Source: Planctomycetaceae bacterium
Lineage (GTDB): Bacteria > Planctomycetota > Planctomycetia > Pirellulales > PALSA-1355
Direction: 5' to 3'
Length of the DNA stretch: 21,499 nt
Assembly (NCBI GenBank): GCA_005773095.1
Contig: SXHT01000320.1
Coordinates: 1 to 21,499 of the forward strand
How positions within the stretch are numbered: the first letter of the stretch is position 1; every line of letters starts with the position of its first letter. The notes under the pieces were generated by a model that was not told the DNA's origin, did no database searches, and saw nothing but the letters and a program-made list of their open reading frames with translations. This document shows, piece after piece, positions 1 through 7,696 of the stretch. The position numbers were made by a program, and so were the translations under genes.

Positions 1-940
1 CGGCAAAGTCCGCCGGGTTGGGCACGCGACCCGTCACGGGCACGACGTGCCCGGGATTCGTTCCCCATGTTACCTGCGGCGTGATCTCGGTCGCCTGGAA
101 GACCAGCGACTTGTCGTACTTGGCGCCGTCATCGGTCGGCAGTTGCTTCCAATGCGCGACAGCCGCGTCGTAGTCCTTGGGCGCAAACGTGCGTCCGCGG
201 ATGTACTCGTAGGTTTTCTCATCGGGAGCGATCATGCCGGCACGTGCTCCCGCCTCGATCGACATGTTGCACACTGTCATGCGGTTTTCCATGGTGAGTG
301 AGCGAATCGCGGCGCCGGTGTACTCAATGACGTAGCCCGTCCCGCCGTCCGTGGTGATCTGTCCGATCAGATACAAGATCAGATCCTTGGCAGTGACCCC
401 CGAGGGAAGCTGGCCATCGATTCGCAGCTCCATCGTCTTGGGGGTCGATTGCAGCAGCGTTTGCGTGGCCAGCACGTGCTCCACTTCGCTCGTGCCAATG
501 CCAAACGCCAAGGCGCCAAACGCGCCGTGCGTGGCCGTGTGACTGTCGCCACAAACGATCGTCATCCCCGGCTGCGTCAGCCCTAACTCCGGCCCAATAA
601 TATGCACAATGCCCTGCTGTGCATCGTTCAAGTCGTAGAGCGTCACACCAAACTGACGGCAGTTCTCCCGCAGCGTGTCGATCTGTTGCTTGGAAATCGG
701 ATCGGCGATCGGTAAACGCCGATCCGTGGTCGGTACATTATGGTCGGGAACGGCCGTGGTCAGCTCGGGCCGGCGGACGCTGCGCCCGGAAAGCCGCAGT
801 CCATCGAAGGCTGGCGGGCTGGTCACCTCGAGGACCAGGTGGCGATCGATGTACAAAATCGTCTGCTTGCCCGGCTCTTGGTGAACAACGTGCGCATCCC
901 AGATTTTCTCGAACATCGTACGGGGACGGGTGACGGTCAT
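1..940 (-). CDS. leuC: 3-isopropylmalate dehydratase large subunit, N-terminal part (runs off left edge)
   Basis: This is the large subunit of isopropylmalate isomerase, which with LeuD converts 2-isopropylmalate to 3-isopropylmalate in leucine synthesis. Reading the minus strand from ATG at 940 gives about 313 residues without a stop before the edge. The start MTVTRPRTMFEKIWDAHVV is typical of LeuC. Further family blocks are the HNVPTTDRR stretch, GPELGLTQPGMTIVCGDSHT and HGAFGALAFGIGTSEVEHVLATQ, then NMSIEAGARAGMIAPDEKT. The cluster-binding cysteines of the family lie further C-terminal and fall outside the window, so the Fe-S site cannot be checked. Roughly two thirds of the usual ~470 residues are present. 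It is an aconitase-superfamily member; the LeuC assignment is favoured over aconitase by the close match at the N terminus. Confidence 0.95.
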   Translation of the reverse strand, partial: MTVTRPRTMFEKIWDAHVVHQEPGKQTILYIDRHLVLEVTSPPAFDGLRLSGRSVRRPELTTAVPDHNVPTTDRRLPIADPISKQQIDTLRENCRQFGVTLYDLNDAQQGIVHIIGPELGLTQPGMTIVCGDSHTATHGAFGALAFGIGTSEVEHVLATQTLLQSTPKTMELRIDGQLPSGVTAKDLILYLIGQITTDGGTGYVIEYTGAAIRSLTMENRMTVCNMSIEAGARAGMIAPDEKTYEYIRGRTFAPKDYDAAVAHWKQLPTDDGAKYDKSLVFQATEITPQVTWGTNPGHVVPVTGRVPNPADFA

Positions 941-990
941 GACAGCGAACTCACTTGCATGGAAAACAGCCCCAATCGGCCACAGACAAG

Positions 991-1019
991 ATTATACACC
1001 GGAGCCGTTGACCCGGAAA
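991..1019 (-). promoter_or_regulatory. candidate leuC promoter
   Basis: On the minus strand a perfect TATAAT lies at 996-991, about 50 bases upstream of the leuC start codon. With a 17-base spacer the -35 position (1019-1014) reads TTTCCG, a poor match. The perfect -10 box and its position support a promoter, but no transcript evidence is available and the -35 is weak. Confidence 0.35.
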
Positions 1020-1105
1020 TCGGAACATCGGCGTGGCGGGTTGTTTCGTTTCGAAAAACCGCTGATAATTAGACACAACTGGATTTCGTGCGAAAGGGGC
1101 GACCG

Positions 1106-1396
1106 ATGGCCACCGTCACTGATTCACCATCTGCCACTGATGGTTGGCGGCCTTAGCCTTGTCGACCTGGTGGGTCGTTTCGGCCCCATGCCCGTTGGTC
1201 GTATTCGAGTGCAACCAAGCCCAGGCTCGGCGACTGAGGATGACGTGATTGCCGCGAATGAGCGCCACGATTTCTTGTGCGAACTGGTCGATGGAATCTT
1301 GGTGGAGAAAGCCTTGGAACTCAGGGAATCGTTACTGACGGCCTGGCTGATTCGAGCATTGGGAGACTTCGCCCAGCAGCATGGGCTGGGAGTGGG
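1106..1396 (+). pseudogene. Uma2 family (DUF820) endonuclease-like remnant, frameshifted and truncated
   Basis: An ATG at 1106 opens MATVTDSPSATDG, a start often seen in planctomycetal Uma2-family proteins, but this frame meets TAG at 1154-1156. The downstream frame continues as LSLVDLVGRFGPMPVGRI and then NERHDFLCELVDGILVEKAL and LLTAWLIRALGDFAQQHGLG, which match the usual N-terminal third of that family (ELVDGxLVEK block). One extra base (or two missing) near 1145-1153 explains the break. Similarity stops at about 1396, 13 bases before the stop codon of the convergent kinase gene, so the C-terminal two thirds with the expected catalytic residues are gone. Family recognition is from motif memory. 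The rest of 941-1408 shows no other gene. Confidence 0.6.
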
Positions 1397-1408
1397 AGAC
1401 TACAGTGT

Positions 1409-3148
1409 CTACACGGCCAACAGCTCTTCCGCTTGTTTGCAGACCGCGTTGACTCGCCACCAGTCGCGCGCCAGGTCGCGATTCCATCCGCCCGAGACCG
1501 AGCAATTGGCAAGGGCCGCGCCCAATTCGGCAGCGCTTTGATAGCGTTCGAGGGGATCCTTGGCCAGGCAACGGAGCACGACCTGTTCCAAATCGCCGGG
1601 GATGTCGGAGCGCAGCTGCGAAGGGGGCGCCACATCTTGATGCACGTGAGCAAGAATCACCTTCATTGGTTTGTCGCCGGGAAACGGCGGTTGCCCGGTC
1701 AGCAGGAAATACAGGACGGCCCCCAGCGAATAAATATCGCCGCGACCGTCGGGCTCCACCTCGCCCAGCGCCTGCTCCGGCGACATATAAAGGGGTGATC
1801 CCGTGATCGAACCCTCCTGAGTCAGATCGACATGGGAAGACTCCAGCGAGGCCTTGGCGAGACCAAAGTCGAGCAACTTTGTCACGTCGTACACCCCGCC
1901 CCGCTGGGCCGCAAAAATGTTGCCAGGCTTGATGTCACGATGCACCAGGCCCATCGTATGAGCCTCTTCCAGCGCGTCACATGCCTGCTGAATCAGATAC
2001 ACGGCGCGCGCCGGCGGCAACGGGCCATGACGGTCGACCAGCTCCGACAGATTCAATCCCGGCAGATACTCCATCACGTAATAAAACGTGCCATCCTCCG
2101 TGCGGCCGTAGTCGAACACTTCCACTGTGTTCCAGTGCGAGAGCCTGGCGGTCGCCTTGACTTCGCGTTCGAATCGAGCGAGCGCCTTCGGATCGGTCGC
2201 CTGATTGGGGCGGATAAGTTTCAGCGCGCAGGGCCGCTTCATCATCTGATGCTCGGCGAGATATACCTCGCCCATGCCCCCCGCGCCAATCAATCGCAGC
2301 AATCGATACTGACCAAACCGTCTGGCCTCAAACGCTTCACGCCGTAGCGTGCCAATCGTATGCACGCCATACACGGCAATCGCAAAGCCAATCACGGCCT
2401 GCAGCGAGATCTCCACCAGGTAGCCATCCGTCTTGGCAAGTCCGCTGGCAAACGACGGGCTGGCAAAGTACATCACAACGGCAACCACCTCCGGAGTGGC
2501 CGCCATCGGGCCAATCACGTACGCCGCACGCTTCCACGTGTTGGGAATGAACAGCGCGTAGGTGAAAATCAGCAGGAACCACGACGCCAATGGGTTGGCC
2601 AACCAGCCGCGCTCGGCCCAGAACTCGTTCGAGAACACGTTGAGCATCGCGAAAAACGCCGCCGGCGTCCCGAAAATCAACAGCTCGTAAAATCGCAACC
2701 ATCGCAACGTCTGTTTCTGGCAACTACGGCACAGCAACACCGTCGGCAGCGCAAGCGCCACGGTGGTGGCAAGATGCAGCCAAAAAACAACCAGCGGCAA
2801 CCAACGGGACGGTGCTGGGGGAGCCAACAACCGCCACAGAAAGAATGAGCCGAAGCCGGCGAACAAGCAAATCGCGGCCGCGCGCAAACGGACCCGCAGC
2901 AGGTTGGCGGTTTCGCTGGTAAGTTGCGGCCCACTCCCTTCGACCAGGCAGACGTGAGCACCGCAATCGCGCTGGGTGACGTTGAATCCAGACGCGGGGG
3001 ATTCCAGCGTGGCATCGGCATCGGACCCTTCCAACGTCTGTCCCACGTGAGGCTCCCGGTGATCTTCGCCCGCTCGCAACGTGCGCGTACCACCATCATA
3101 TCCGCTGTAGGGCCGGCTGTGCCGGCCGGATTCGCGCGATTTTCCCAT
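1409..3148 (-). CDS. membrane-anchored Ser/Thr protein kinase (PknB/Hanks type)
   Basis: The protein (579 residues from the first ATG) phosphorylates Ser/Thr of unknown targets. Residues about 88-270 hold some six hydrophobic segments, an N-terminal membrane module of unknown fold. The kinase domain follows at about 280-550: glycine loop IGAGGMGEVYLA (287-298), ATP-anchoring lysine in CALKLI (K310), catalytic loop HRDIKPGN (D405), DFGLA (D427) and SPLYMSPEQA for the activation segment. All key catalytic residues are present, so it should be active. Membrane module first and kinase at the cytoplasmic C terminus is the reverse of the usual PknB order. The start is uncertain: the ATG at 3148 and the first roughly 15 codons lie inside a dispersed GC-rich palindrome (3107-3173), so translation may begin further in, for example at a GTG near codon 35. 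Confidence 0.93.
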   Translation of the reverse strand: MGKSRESGRHSRPYSGYDGGTRTLRAGEDHREPHVGQTLEGSDADATLESPASGFNVTQRDCGAHVCLVEGSGPQLTSETANLLRVRLRAAAICLFAGFGSFFLWRLLAPPAPSRWLPLVVFWLHLATTVALALPTVLLCRSCQKQTLRWLRFYELLIFGTPAAFFAMLNVFSNEFWAERGWLANPLASWFLLIFTYALFIPNTWKRAAYVIGPMAATPEVVAVVMYFASPSFASGLAKTDGYLVEISLQAVIGFAIAVYGVHTIGTLRREAFEARRFGQYRLLRLIGAGGMGEVYLAEHQMMKRPCALKLIRPNQATDPKALARFEREVKATARLSHWNTVEVFDYGRTEDGTFYYVMEYLPGLNLSELVDRHGPLPPARAVYLIQQACDALEEAHTMGLVHRDIKPGNIFAAQRGGVYDVTKLLDFGLAKASLESSHVDLTQEGSITGSPLYMSPEQALGEVEPDGRGDIYSLGAVLYFLLTGQPPFPGDKPMKVILAHVHQDVAPPSQLRSDIPGDLEQVVLRCLAKDPLERYQSAAELGAALANCSVSGGWNRDLARDWWRVNAVCKQAEELLAV

Positions 3149-3173
3149 CTGCGGCCGGCAAAGCCGGCCCTAC
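3107..3173. repeat. GC-rich palindromic repeat, full copy
   Basis: The ends are inverted copies: GTAGGGCCGGCTGTGCCGG on the left and CCGGCAAAGCCGGCCCTAC on the right, around a centre reading ATTCGCGCGATTTTCCCATC. Partial copies occur at 3241-3300 and 4051-4075. The element contains the ATG assigned to the kinase and contributes that gene's first codons, suggesting insertion over or near the original start. Confidence 0.75.
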
Positions 3174-3240
3174 CAGGATGCCGAACGTCAAACACTCATC
3201 GGCCCTGCCCGCATGCATCTCGGCCGATCCACTCTCCGCT

Positions 3241-3300
3241 GTTGGGCCGGCTGTGCCGGCCGGATTCGCGCGACTTTCCCATCCACGGCCGGCCTCACGG
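3241..3300. repeat. GC-rich palindromic repeat, degenerate copy
   Basis: This stretch repeats the left arm and centre of the 3107-3173 element (GGGCCGGCTGTGCCGGCC, then ATTCGCGCGACTTTCCCATC), but the right arm has decayed to GGCCGGCCTCACGGAAGCCGG. It lies between the starts of the kinase spacer and the stop codon of the next minus-strand gene at 3316. Confidence 0.65.
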
Positions 3301-3315
3301 AAGCCGGGATTCCCG

Positions 3316-3879
3316 CTACGCCGCGCGCCGCGGTCGGGCTTTCGCCACGAGCAACTCAACTTCAAGTTGGCTCAGTGGTTGCAGCATCGGTTCCCCCGTC
3401 TTGGGATCGATGGCTTCGATCAACACCGTCGCCCCTGGTGCAAGCAGCCGAGGAATGTAAAACCAGGCGCGATCCAGCGCATCGCCGAATTGGTCGGCCG
3501 AGATGATCAGCAACTCCGTGCCAGCTAGCGAGTTGGCAACCTGTGCAATTGCCGTGTAGGGGTCCCCAGGCACCAGCCGTACTTTGGCCTGGCTAGGAGT
3601 GAGCATCCGATGAAATGCTTTCAGTGAAAGCCCGTGAGTACGACCCGCTCGGCCTTCGAACAGATCAATGCCCGTATAGACGATGCCAGCAGTCGGCCGA
3701 TTGCGCAGCGCGGCCTCAAGAAGTCGCTGAGTGCGGTGCCCGTTTCCAACGCCGATTTCGACGATGGAGCGAATCTTTCGTTCGCGAATGACTCGGAAAA
3801 CAGGTCGTTCTTCCGCCGACTGCGTAATCTGCGCAGTGCAGTTCAAGAATAGGTTCTTAATCCGATCGAAAACCGACAC
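3316..3879 (-). CDS. SAM-dependent methyltransferase-like protein
   Basis: This is a small Rossmann-type protein of about 187 residues. The motif SIVEIGVGNGHRTQRLLEA near residues 38-56 matches the glycine-rich SAM-binding motif I of class I methyltransferases. It is followed by YTGIDLFEGR (acidic residue of motif II) and ELLIISADQFGDAL, then an IPRLLAPGATVLIEAID strand typical of the fold. I place the start at GTG 3879 because AGGGAGGG, a strong ribosome binding site, lies just before it; a TTG at 3900 in the same frame has no such site. The substrate is unknown. It could instead be a non-catalytic member of the fold, since this family is often bioinformatically ambiguous. It runs in the same direction as the kinase, 167 bases upstream of that gene's predicted start. 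Confidence 0.75.
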   Translation of the reverse strand: MSVFDRIKNLFLNCTAQITQSAEERPVFRVIRERKIRSIVEIGVGNGHRTQRLLEAALRNRPTAGIVYTGIDLFEGRAGRTHGLSLKAFHRMLTPSQAKVRLVPGDPYTAIAQVANSLAGTELLIISADQFGDALDRAWFYIPRLLAPGATVLIEAIDPKTGEPMLQPLSQLEVELLVAKARPRRAA

Positions 3880-3960
3880 CCTCGCCCTCCCTGGCGGCAA
3901 GTCTCAGTGACAAGAGTCTTGTGGTAATCTTCGGCGGTCGCGGCGATCGGAATCGAATAA

Positions 3961-4054
3961 ATTCACGGGCCGGGGACTGGCTCATTTTCCCGGCGAATTC
4001 GCCAGAGGAACGTCGTCCTTTCCGGGAAAATGTGCCCCCTCGCGTTGCCCCGGC
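3961..4054 (-). repeat. MITE-like palindromic element, copy A
   Basis: Compared with copies at 5535 and 8786, this copy is inverted. It has the outer end ATTCACGGGC, the inner inverted repeat GGGGACTGGCTCATTTTCCC (3972-3991) and its partner GGGAAAATGTGCCCCCTCGC (4024 onward), which has lost about five bases relative to copy B. The centre differs from the other copies. The outer right end is interrupted by a half palindrome of the 3107 family (4051-4075). Confidence 0.7.
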
Positions 4055-4075
4055 CGACAAAGCCGGCCCTACAAA
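4051..4075. repeat. half copy of GC-rich palindrome
   Basis: GGCCGACAAAGCCGGCCCTAC repeats the right arm of the 3107-3173 element with one change, and the bases after it (GCCGAGCGTCAA) resemble those after the full copy (GCCGAACGTCAA). It sits inside the right half of MITE-like copy A. Confidence 0.6.
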
Positions 4076-4085
4076 TTGCCGAGCG

Positions 4086-4134
4086 TCAACCGTTCACGAG
4101 CCGGGCCCCTCCGCGTTGGCCGTGAACGGTTACC
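4086..4134. repeat. end-only derivative of the MITE-like element
   Basis: AACCGTTCACG (4088-4098) and CGTGAACGGTT (4121-4131) form a perfect 11-base inverted pair around about 22 bases. The sequence equals the two outer ends of the element with the interior removed: GTCAACCGTTCACGAGCCGGG joined to CCCCTCCGCGTTGGCCGTG. Confidence 0.55.
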
Positions 4135-4220
4135 CTCAAGCAAATCCTCGCGTGCCTTCCGCCCGGAGACCGCAAAAGTTGTCCTGACTACCCATCATCG
4201 TTTTCGTGGCCAGACCGGGT

Positions 4221-4250
4221 TTGCCTATTTTGACGCAGGGCCGCTATTAT
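4221..4250 (+). promoter_or_regulatory. candidate promoter for the LptF/G-family gene
   Basis: TTGCCT (4221-4226) and TATTAT (4245-4250) are separated by 18 bases, and the start codon follows 29 bases after the -10 box. The rest of the 3901-4279 spacer is occupied mainly by the repeats listed separately. Confidence 0.4.
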
Positions 4251-4279
4251 GGGCACGCGATCGTAGATTGGGGTTTCCG

Positions 4280-5461
4280 ATGAATCTATTCACCCGTTAT
4301 GTACTGCGCGATGTCTTGCAGATTTTTCTGCTGACCCTATCGTCGCTGACGCTGTTCATGCTGCTGATTGGCGTGGGAAAAGAGGCGATGACGCAGGGTC
4401 TGGGGCTGCTGCACCTTGTGCAGATGCTTCCGTATCTGCTTCCCAATGCGCTCTTGTTCGCTATCCCCGGCACCATACTTCTGGCCGCCTCTCTGGTTTA
4501 CGGGCGGATGTCGAACTTTGGCGAGATCGTGGCGATCAAGTCGCTGGGGATCTCGCCGATGACGATCATTTGGCCCACGCTGTTCTTGGCGACGGCACTC
4601 AGCTTCTTGACGGTGCTGCTGAACGATCTGGCGGTGTCTTGGGGATACAACGGCGTTCGCAGCGTGGTCATCAACGCCGTGGAAGACATTTTGTACGGCA
4701 TGCTGCGTTCGCAGAAATCGTATTCGTCCAAGACGTTTTCGGTGAACGTCAAACGTGTCGAAGGCCGCAAGCTTATTCAGCCGGTAATCACGTTCGCCGG
4801 CGGGGCCGACGGGACGAGCATCACTGTGACCGCCCAGGAAGCCGAATTCCGTTCGGTGCCAGGTTCCGGATTGCTGACCGTCATTTGTCGCAACGGTCAG
4901 ATCGATGTCGACGGCAACGTGATCAGTTTTCCCGACGAAATCGAGCGCGAAATTCGACTCGACGAAGCCTCCGGCAAGGCAGGCAACATTTCTCCGGCGC
5001 ATCTTGCGCTGGCCAAGATTCCCGAACGAATCGCCGAACAAAATCTGGCCATCGAGCGGGGAAAACAGCTGCTCGCGGCCAAGGCAGCCTACGCGATGAT
5101 GACCGGCGACCTGGCGGATCTGGGCGGAGCAGTTTGGTCGAACCAGACGAAGATCGTGAGCGAACAGAAAACCACGCTTTATAAGCTGCAAACCGAACCT
5201 CCGCGTCGCTGGGCCAATGGATTTAGTTGCTTTTGCTTCGCCCTGGTCGGCATCCCTTTGGCAATCCGCCTTCGCAATGCCGACGTGCTGACCAGCTTCT
5301 TCCTCTGCTTCGGCCCGATCCTCTTGATTTACTATCCGCTGATGCTCGTCGGCCTGGACCGTTCCAAAGCCGGCGCGGTCCCGCCGATGACGGTCTGGAT
5401 CGCCAATCTGATCCTCGTCCTGTGGGGCATCTGGCTGCTCCGCCGCGTGGTGCGCTACTAA
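4280..5461 (+). CDS. LptF/LptG (YjgP/YjgQ) family permease
   Basis: Members form the membrane part of the LptBFG transporter that extracts lipopolysaccharide from the inner membrane. The 393-residue protein starts MNLFTRYVLRDVLQIFLLTL, a typical opening of the family. It has three N-terminal membrane segments (about 12-34, 53-76, 98-118), a periplasmic region of about 190 residues rich in beta strands (matching the jellyroll domain), and three C-terminal segments (about 312-330, 335-357, 370-390). ATG 4280 fits both the promoter and the domain start; the frame is open further upstream only through repeat sequence. Whether it is the LptF or LptG counterpart cannot be told; no second permease or LptB is in the window. 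A distinct stop at 5459-5461 precedes MITE-like copy B. Confidence 0.88.
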   Translation: MNLFTRYVLRDVLQIFLLTLSSLTLFMLLIGVGKEAMTQGLGLLHLVQMLPYLLPNALLFAIPGTILLAASLVYGRMSNFGEIVAIKSLGISPMTIIWPTLFLATALSFLTVLLNDLAVSWGYNGVRSVVINAVEDILYGMLRSQKSYSSKTFSVNVKRVEGRKLIQPVITFAGGADGTSITVTAQEAEFRSVPGSGLLTVICRNGQIDVDGNVISFPDEIEREIRLDEASGKAGNISPAHLALAKIPERIAEQNLAIERGKQLLAAKAAYAMMTGDLADLGGAVWSNQTKIVSEQKTTLYKLQTEPPRRWANGFSCFCFALVGIPLAIRLRNADVLTSFFLCFGPILLIYYPLMLVGLDRSKAGAVPPMTVWIANLILVLWGIWLLRRVVRY

Positions 5462-5534
5462 ACTCGCGCCAAATCCCTCTGAGACTTGTGTCAACACGGC
5501 GCCCAGGCCCCGAACACAGGGACGGTCGGCGATT

Positions 5535-5671
5535 GGTAACCGTTCAGGGCAAAGCGAGGGGGACAGGCACATTTTCCCAGGAGCCGCGTTGGACAGCCAC
5601 CCAACCGTACGATGCAACTTGCGCGAATTCGCCGGGAAAATGAGCCAGTCCCCGGCCCGTGAATGGTTGCC
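5535..5671 (+). repeat. MITE-like palindromic element, copy B (most complete)
   Basis: The outer ends are GGTAACCGTTCAGGGC and, inverted, GCCCGTGAATGGTTGCC. Inside them lie GGGGACAGGCACATTTTCCC and GGGAAAATGAGCCAGTCCCC, whose reverse complement differs at 2 of 20 positions. The centre of about 55 bases has no open frame of note. At 137 bp it is the best copy from which to define the family. Confidence 0.75.
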
Positions 5672-5676
5672 AGTAT

Positions 5677-5706
5677 TTGGACTTAATCCTGCGTGATGGC
5701 TACACT
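5677..5706 (+). promoter_or_regulatory. candidate promoter of the type III PKS unit
   Basis: TTGGAC (5677-5682) and TACACT (5701-5706) have an 18-base spacer, just outside MITE-like copy B. If used, an ATG at 5712 would be too close to the transcription start, which favours ATG 5745 for the methyltransferase. Confidence 0.35.
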
Positions 5707-5744
5707 GGTTCATGCGTTCTGCACCCCGCTCGCTGAATGTCACG

Positions 5745-6446
5745 ATGTTGAGGCTCAACGAGCGCCATCGGCAGCCGGAAATCATGGATCATCCGGCGCT
5801 CAGCGCCGCGGAGCATGTCGCAGCGCTCCGCGGATTGTCGCGGCTGAACTTTGCCGGCAACAACCCGGGATTGATCTGGTCGGTGCTCAAGGATTTGAGC
5901 GGTAAGTCCGGGGACACGATGCGCGTCTTGGATATCGCCACCGGTGGCGGCGATGTACCGCTGGCGCTTGCAAAACGCGCTCACAAGGCCGGACTGCGTA
6001 TGGAGTTCGCCGGCTGCGACATCAGTCCGCTGGCCATCGATTACGCGCGCTCACGGGCCGCCGCGGCAGGCGCTCGGGTTGAGTATTTCGAGCATAATGT
6101 TCTCGATCAGCCGCTGCCTGCCGGCTATGATGCATGTATCTGTTCCTTGTTCCTCCATCATCTGAGTTGGGAGCAGGCGGTGGGATTGTTGCGTCGCATG
6201 GCCGATGCATCGGGCCGCTTGATCGTGGTCAGCGACTTGAACCGCACGCCTGCCTCCATGCTCATGACTCTGGCCGCGTCGTACCTGCTGACGCGATCGA
6301 AAGTGGTGCATGTGGACGGCCCAAGGTCGGTCCAAGCGGCGTTCAACTTGCAGGAAGCAACGCAGTTGGCTCACGCGGCGGGGCTGACGGACTTTCATCT
6401 TCGCGCCGCGTTTCCTTGCCGATTTCTGCTCACCTGGCGACGGTAA
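5745..6446 (+). CDS. class I SAM-dependent methyltransferase of the type III PKS cluster
   Basis: This cytoplasmic methyltransferase of about 233 residues carries motif I VLDIATGGGDVPLALAKRA (residues about 62-80), EFAGCDISPLAIDYAR for motif II and YDACICSLFLHHLSWEQAV for the post-motif region, as in UbiE/ubiquinone-type O- or C-methyltransferases. An in-frame ATG exists at 5712, but MLRLNERHRQPEIMDHP from 5745 matches the usual start of relatives and suits the candidate promoter. It ends six bases before the FAD oxidoreductase, so the two are almost certainly cotranscribed, and the pair precedes the PKS. The likely substrate is a polyketide phenol or resorcinol made by the PKS; this is inference from context. 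Confidence 0.85.
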   Translation: MLRLNERHRQPEIMDHPALSAAEHVAALRGLSRLNFAGNNPGLIWSVLKDLSGKSGDTMRVLDIATGGGDVPLALAKRAHKAGLRMEFAGCDISPLAIDYARSRAAAAGARVEYFEHNVLDQPLPAGYDACICSLFLHHLSWEQAVGLLRRMADASGRLIVVSDLNRTPASMLMTLAASYLLTRSKVVHVDGPRSVQAAFNLQEATQLAHAAGLTDFHLRAAFPCRFLLTWRR

Positions 6447-6452
6447 TCTTCG

Positions 6453-7610
6453 ATGTCGCAAGCCCGCACATACCTCGCGAACGCTTCCGGGTGGTATGAT
6501 GCCGTCGTTGTCGGAGCGGGACCGGCGGGCAGCGTCGTTGCGCGTGAACTGGCCCGGCGAGGCAGACAAGTGCTGCTGGTCGAAAAGGCGACGTTTCCGC
6601 GGTCAAAAATCTGTGGCGGCTGCTTGAACGGGGCGGGCGTCGCGGCCCTTGAAGGAATCGGTTTGGGCCATCTTCCGAATCGGTTCGGGACGCCGCTCCG
6701 CGCGCTTTCGCTGCACTGCGCGGGCAAACGAACGACGATTGCGATTGGAAATAACGTGGTTGTCTCCCGAGATGCATTCGACATGGCGCTCGCGGAGGAA
6801 GCCGTTGCCGAGGGGGCGATCTTGCGTTTCGGAGCGGAGGCTCGACCGGAAAGCGCTGACGAGAACTTGCGCACACTTCGCCTGACGCAGTCGGGGCGCG
6901 TGACGAGTGTTTCCACGAAGGTGGTGATTGTCGCAGCCGGACTGAATGGTTGGCACGAGGCCGACGTCGCCACACGACGTCGTCCCCAACGCGGCTCTCG
7001 CGTCGGCGCTGGGGTGATTCTGCCGGAGTGCCCGTCGAACTTGGAACCGGGCGTGGTGACCATGTCCGTGGGCGTCGGCGGTTACGTGGGGCTGGTGCGA
7101 TTGTGCGACGGCCGGCTCGATATCGCGGCGGCGTTCGACAAATCGTTTCTGGCAAGCGCTGGTGGCCCTGCAAACGCAGCGAGCCTCATTCTCGGGCAGG
7201 CAGGAGTTCCACCGCCGGCCGGAATGGCGGATTTTCCCTGGCTTGGCACTCCCGCGCTTTCGCACCAGTTGCCACGCATGGCCCTGGACCGTACTTTTTT
7301 CGTGGGGGACGCCGCGGGCTATGTCGAACCCTTTACCGGCGAAGGCATGGCCTGGGCGATCGAGTCGGCGTGTGAACTAGCTCCGCTGGCGGCCCGCGCC
7401 ATTGAGGCATATTCACCATCCATCACCGCCGAATGGTGGGAGCGGCGCCGTCAATTGCTGGCACGGCGAATGACCGTTTGTGGCATGGTTGGCCGCCTGT
7501 TGCGTCATCCGTGGCTGGCGAGCCTCACAACGACGGTGCTGGCCCGCGCGCCGTGGCTGGCGGCACCCCTGGTGCACTCCATCAACCGCACACGATCTGT
7601 GGTACAATAG
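6453..7610 (+). CDS. FAD-dependent oxidoreductase, geranylgeranyl reductase-like
   Basis: The 385-residue flavoprotein has the N-terminal dinucleotide motif VVVGAGPAGSVVARELARR (residues about 18-36) with E44 ending the second strand. It has CGGCLN after the first helix, typical of the geranylgeranyl reductase/FixC group of the p-hydroxybenzoate hydroxylase fold, and FFVGDAAGYVEPFTGEGM at about 282-299, where the GD motif contacts FAD. No thioredoxin or iron-sulfur domain is present. Enzymes of this group reduce double bonds in isoprenoid or acyl chains or hydroxylate aromatic rings. Next to a type III PKS it probably acts on the polyketide chain or ring, but the reaction is not evident from sequence. 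It lies 6 bases after the methyltransferase and 86 bases before the PKS. Confidence 0.87.
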   Translation: MSQARTYLANASGWYDAVVVGAGPAGSVVARELARRGRQVLLVEKATFPRSKICGGCLNGAGVAALEGIGLGHLPNRFGTPLRALSLHCAGKRTTIAIGNNVVVSRDAFDMALAEEAVAEGAILRFGAEARPESADENLRTLRLTQSGRVTSVSTKVVIVAAGLNGWHEADVATRRRPQRGSRVGAGVILPECPSNLEPGVVTMSVGVGGYVGLVRLCDGRLDIAAAFDKSFLASAGGPANAASLILGQAGVPPPAGMADFPWLGTPALSHQLPRMALDRTFFVGDAAGYVEPFTGEGMAWAIESACELAPLAARAIEAYSPSITAEWWERRRQLLARRMTVCGMVGRLLRHPWLASLTTTVLARAPWLAAPLVHSINRTRSVVQ

Positions 7611-7696
7611 CGAACGCCAATCCGACGCGTCTTCGGAGGCTTTGATGCTTTTCCGCGGTTACCGCCTCGGGTTAGTAACGGCGAACCAACCAAGAT

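Noticed and set aside
930..1541. 203-codon plus-strand frame as an intact gene
   Set aside because: Only the part from about 1150 to 1396 resembles a known family and its natural start is in another frame, so it was recorded as a pseudogene.
4337..5785. 482-codon minus-strand frame opposite the LptF/G-family gene
   Set aside because: It is rich in His, Arg, Gln and Asp, has no recognisable domain, and lies fully antisense to a gene with clear family features.
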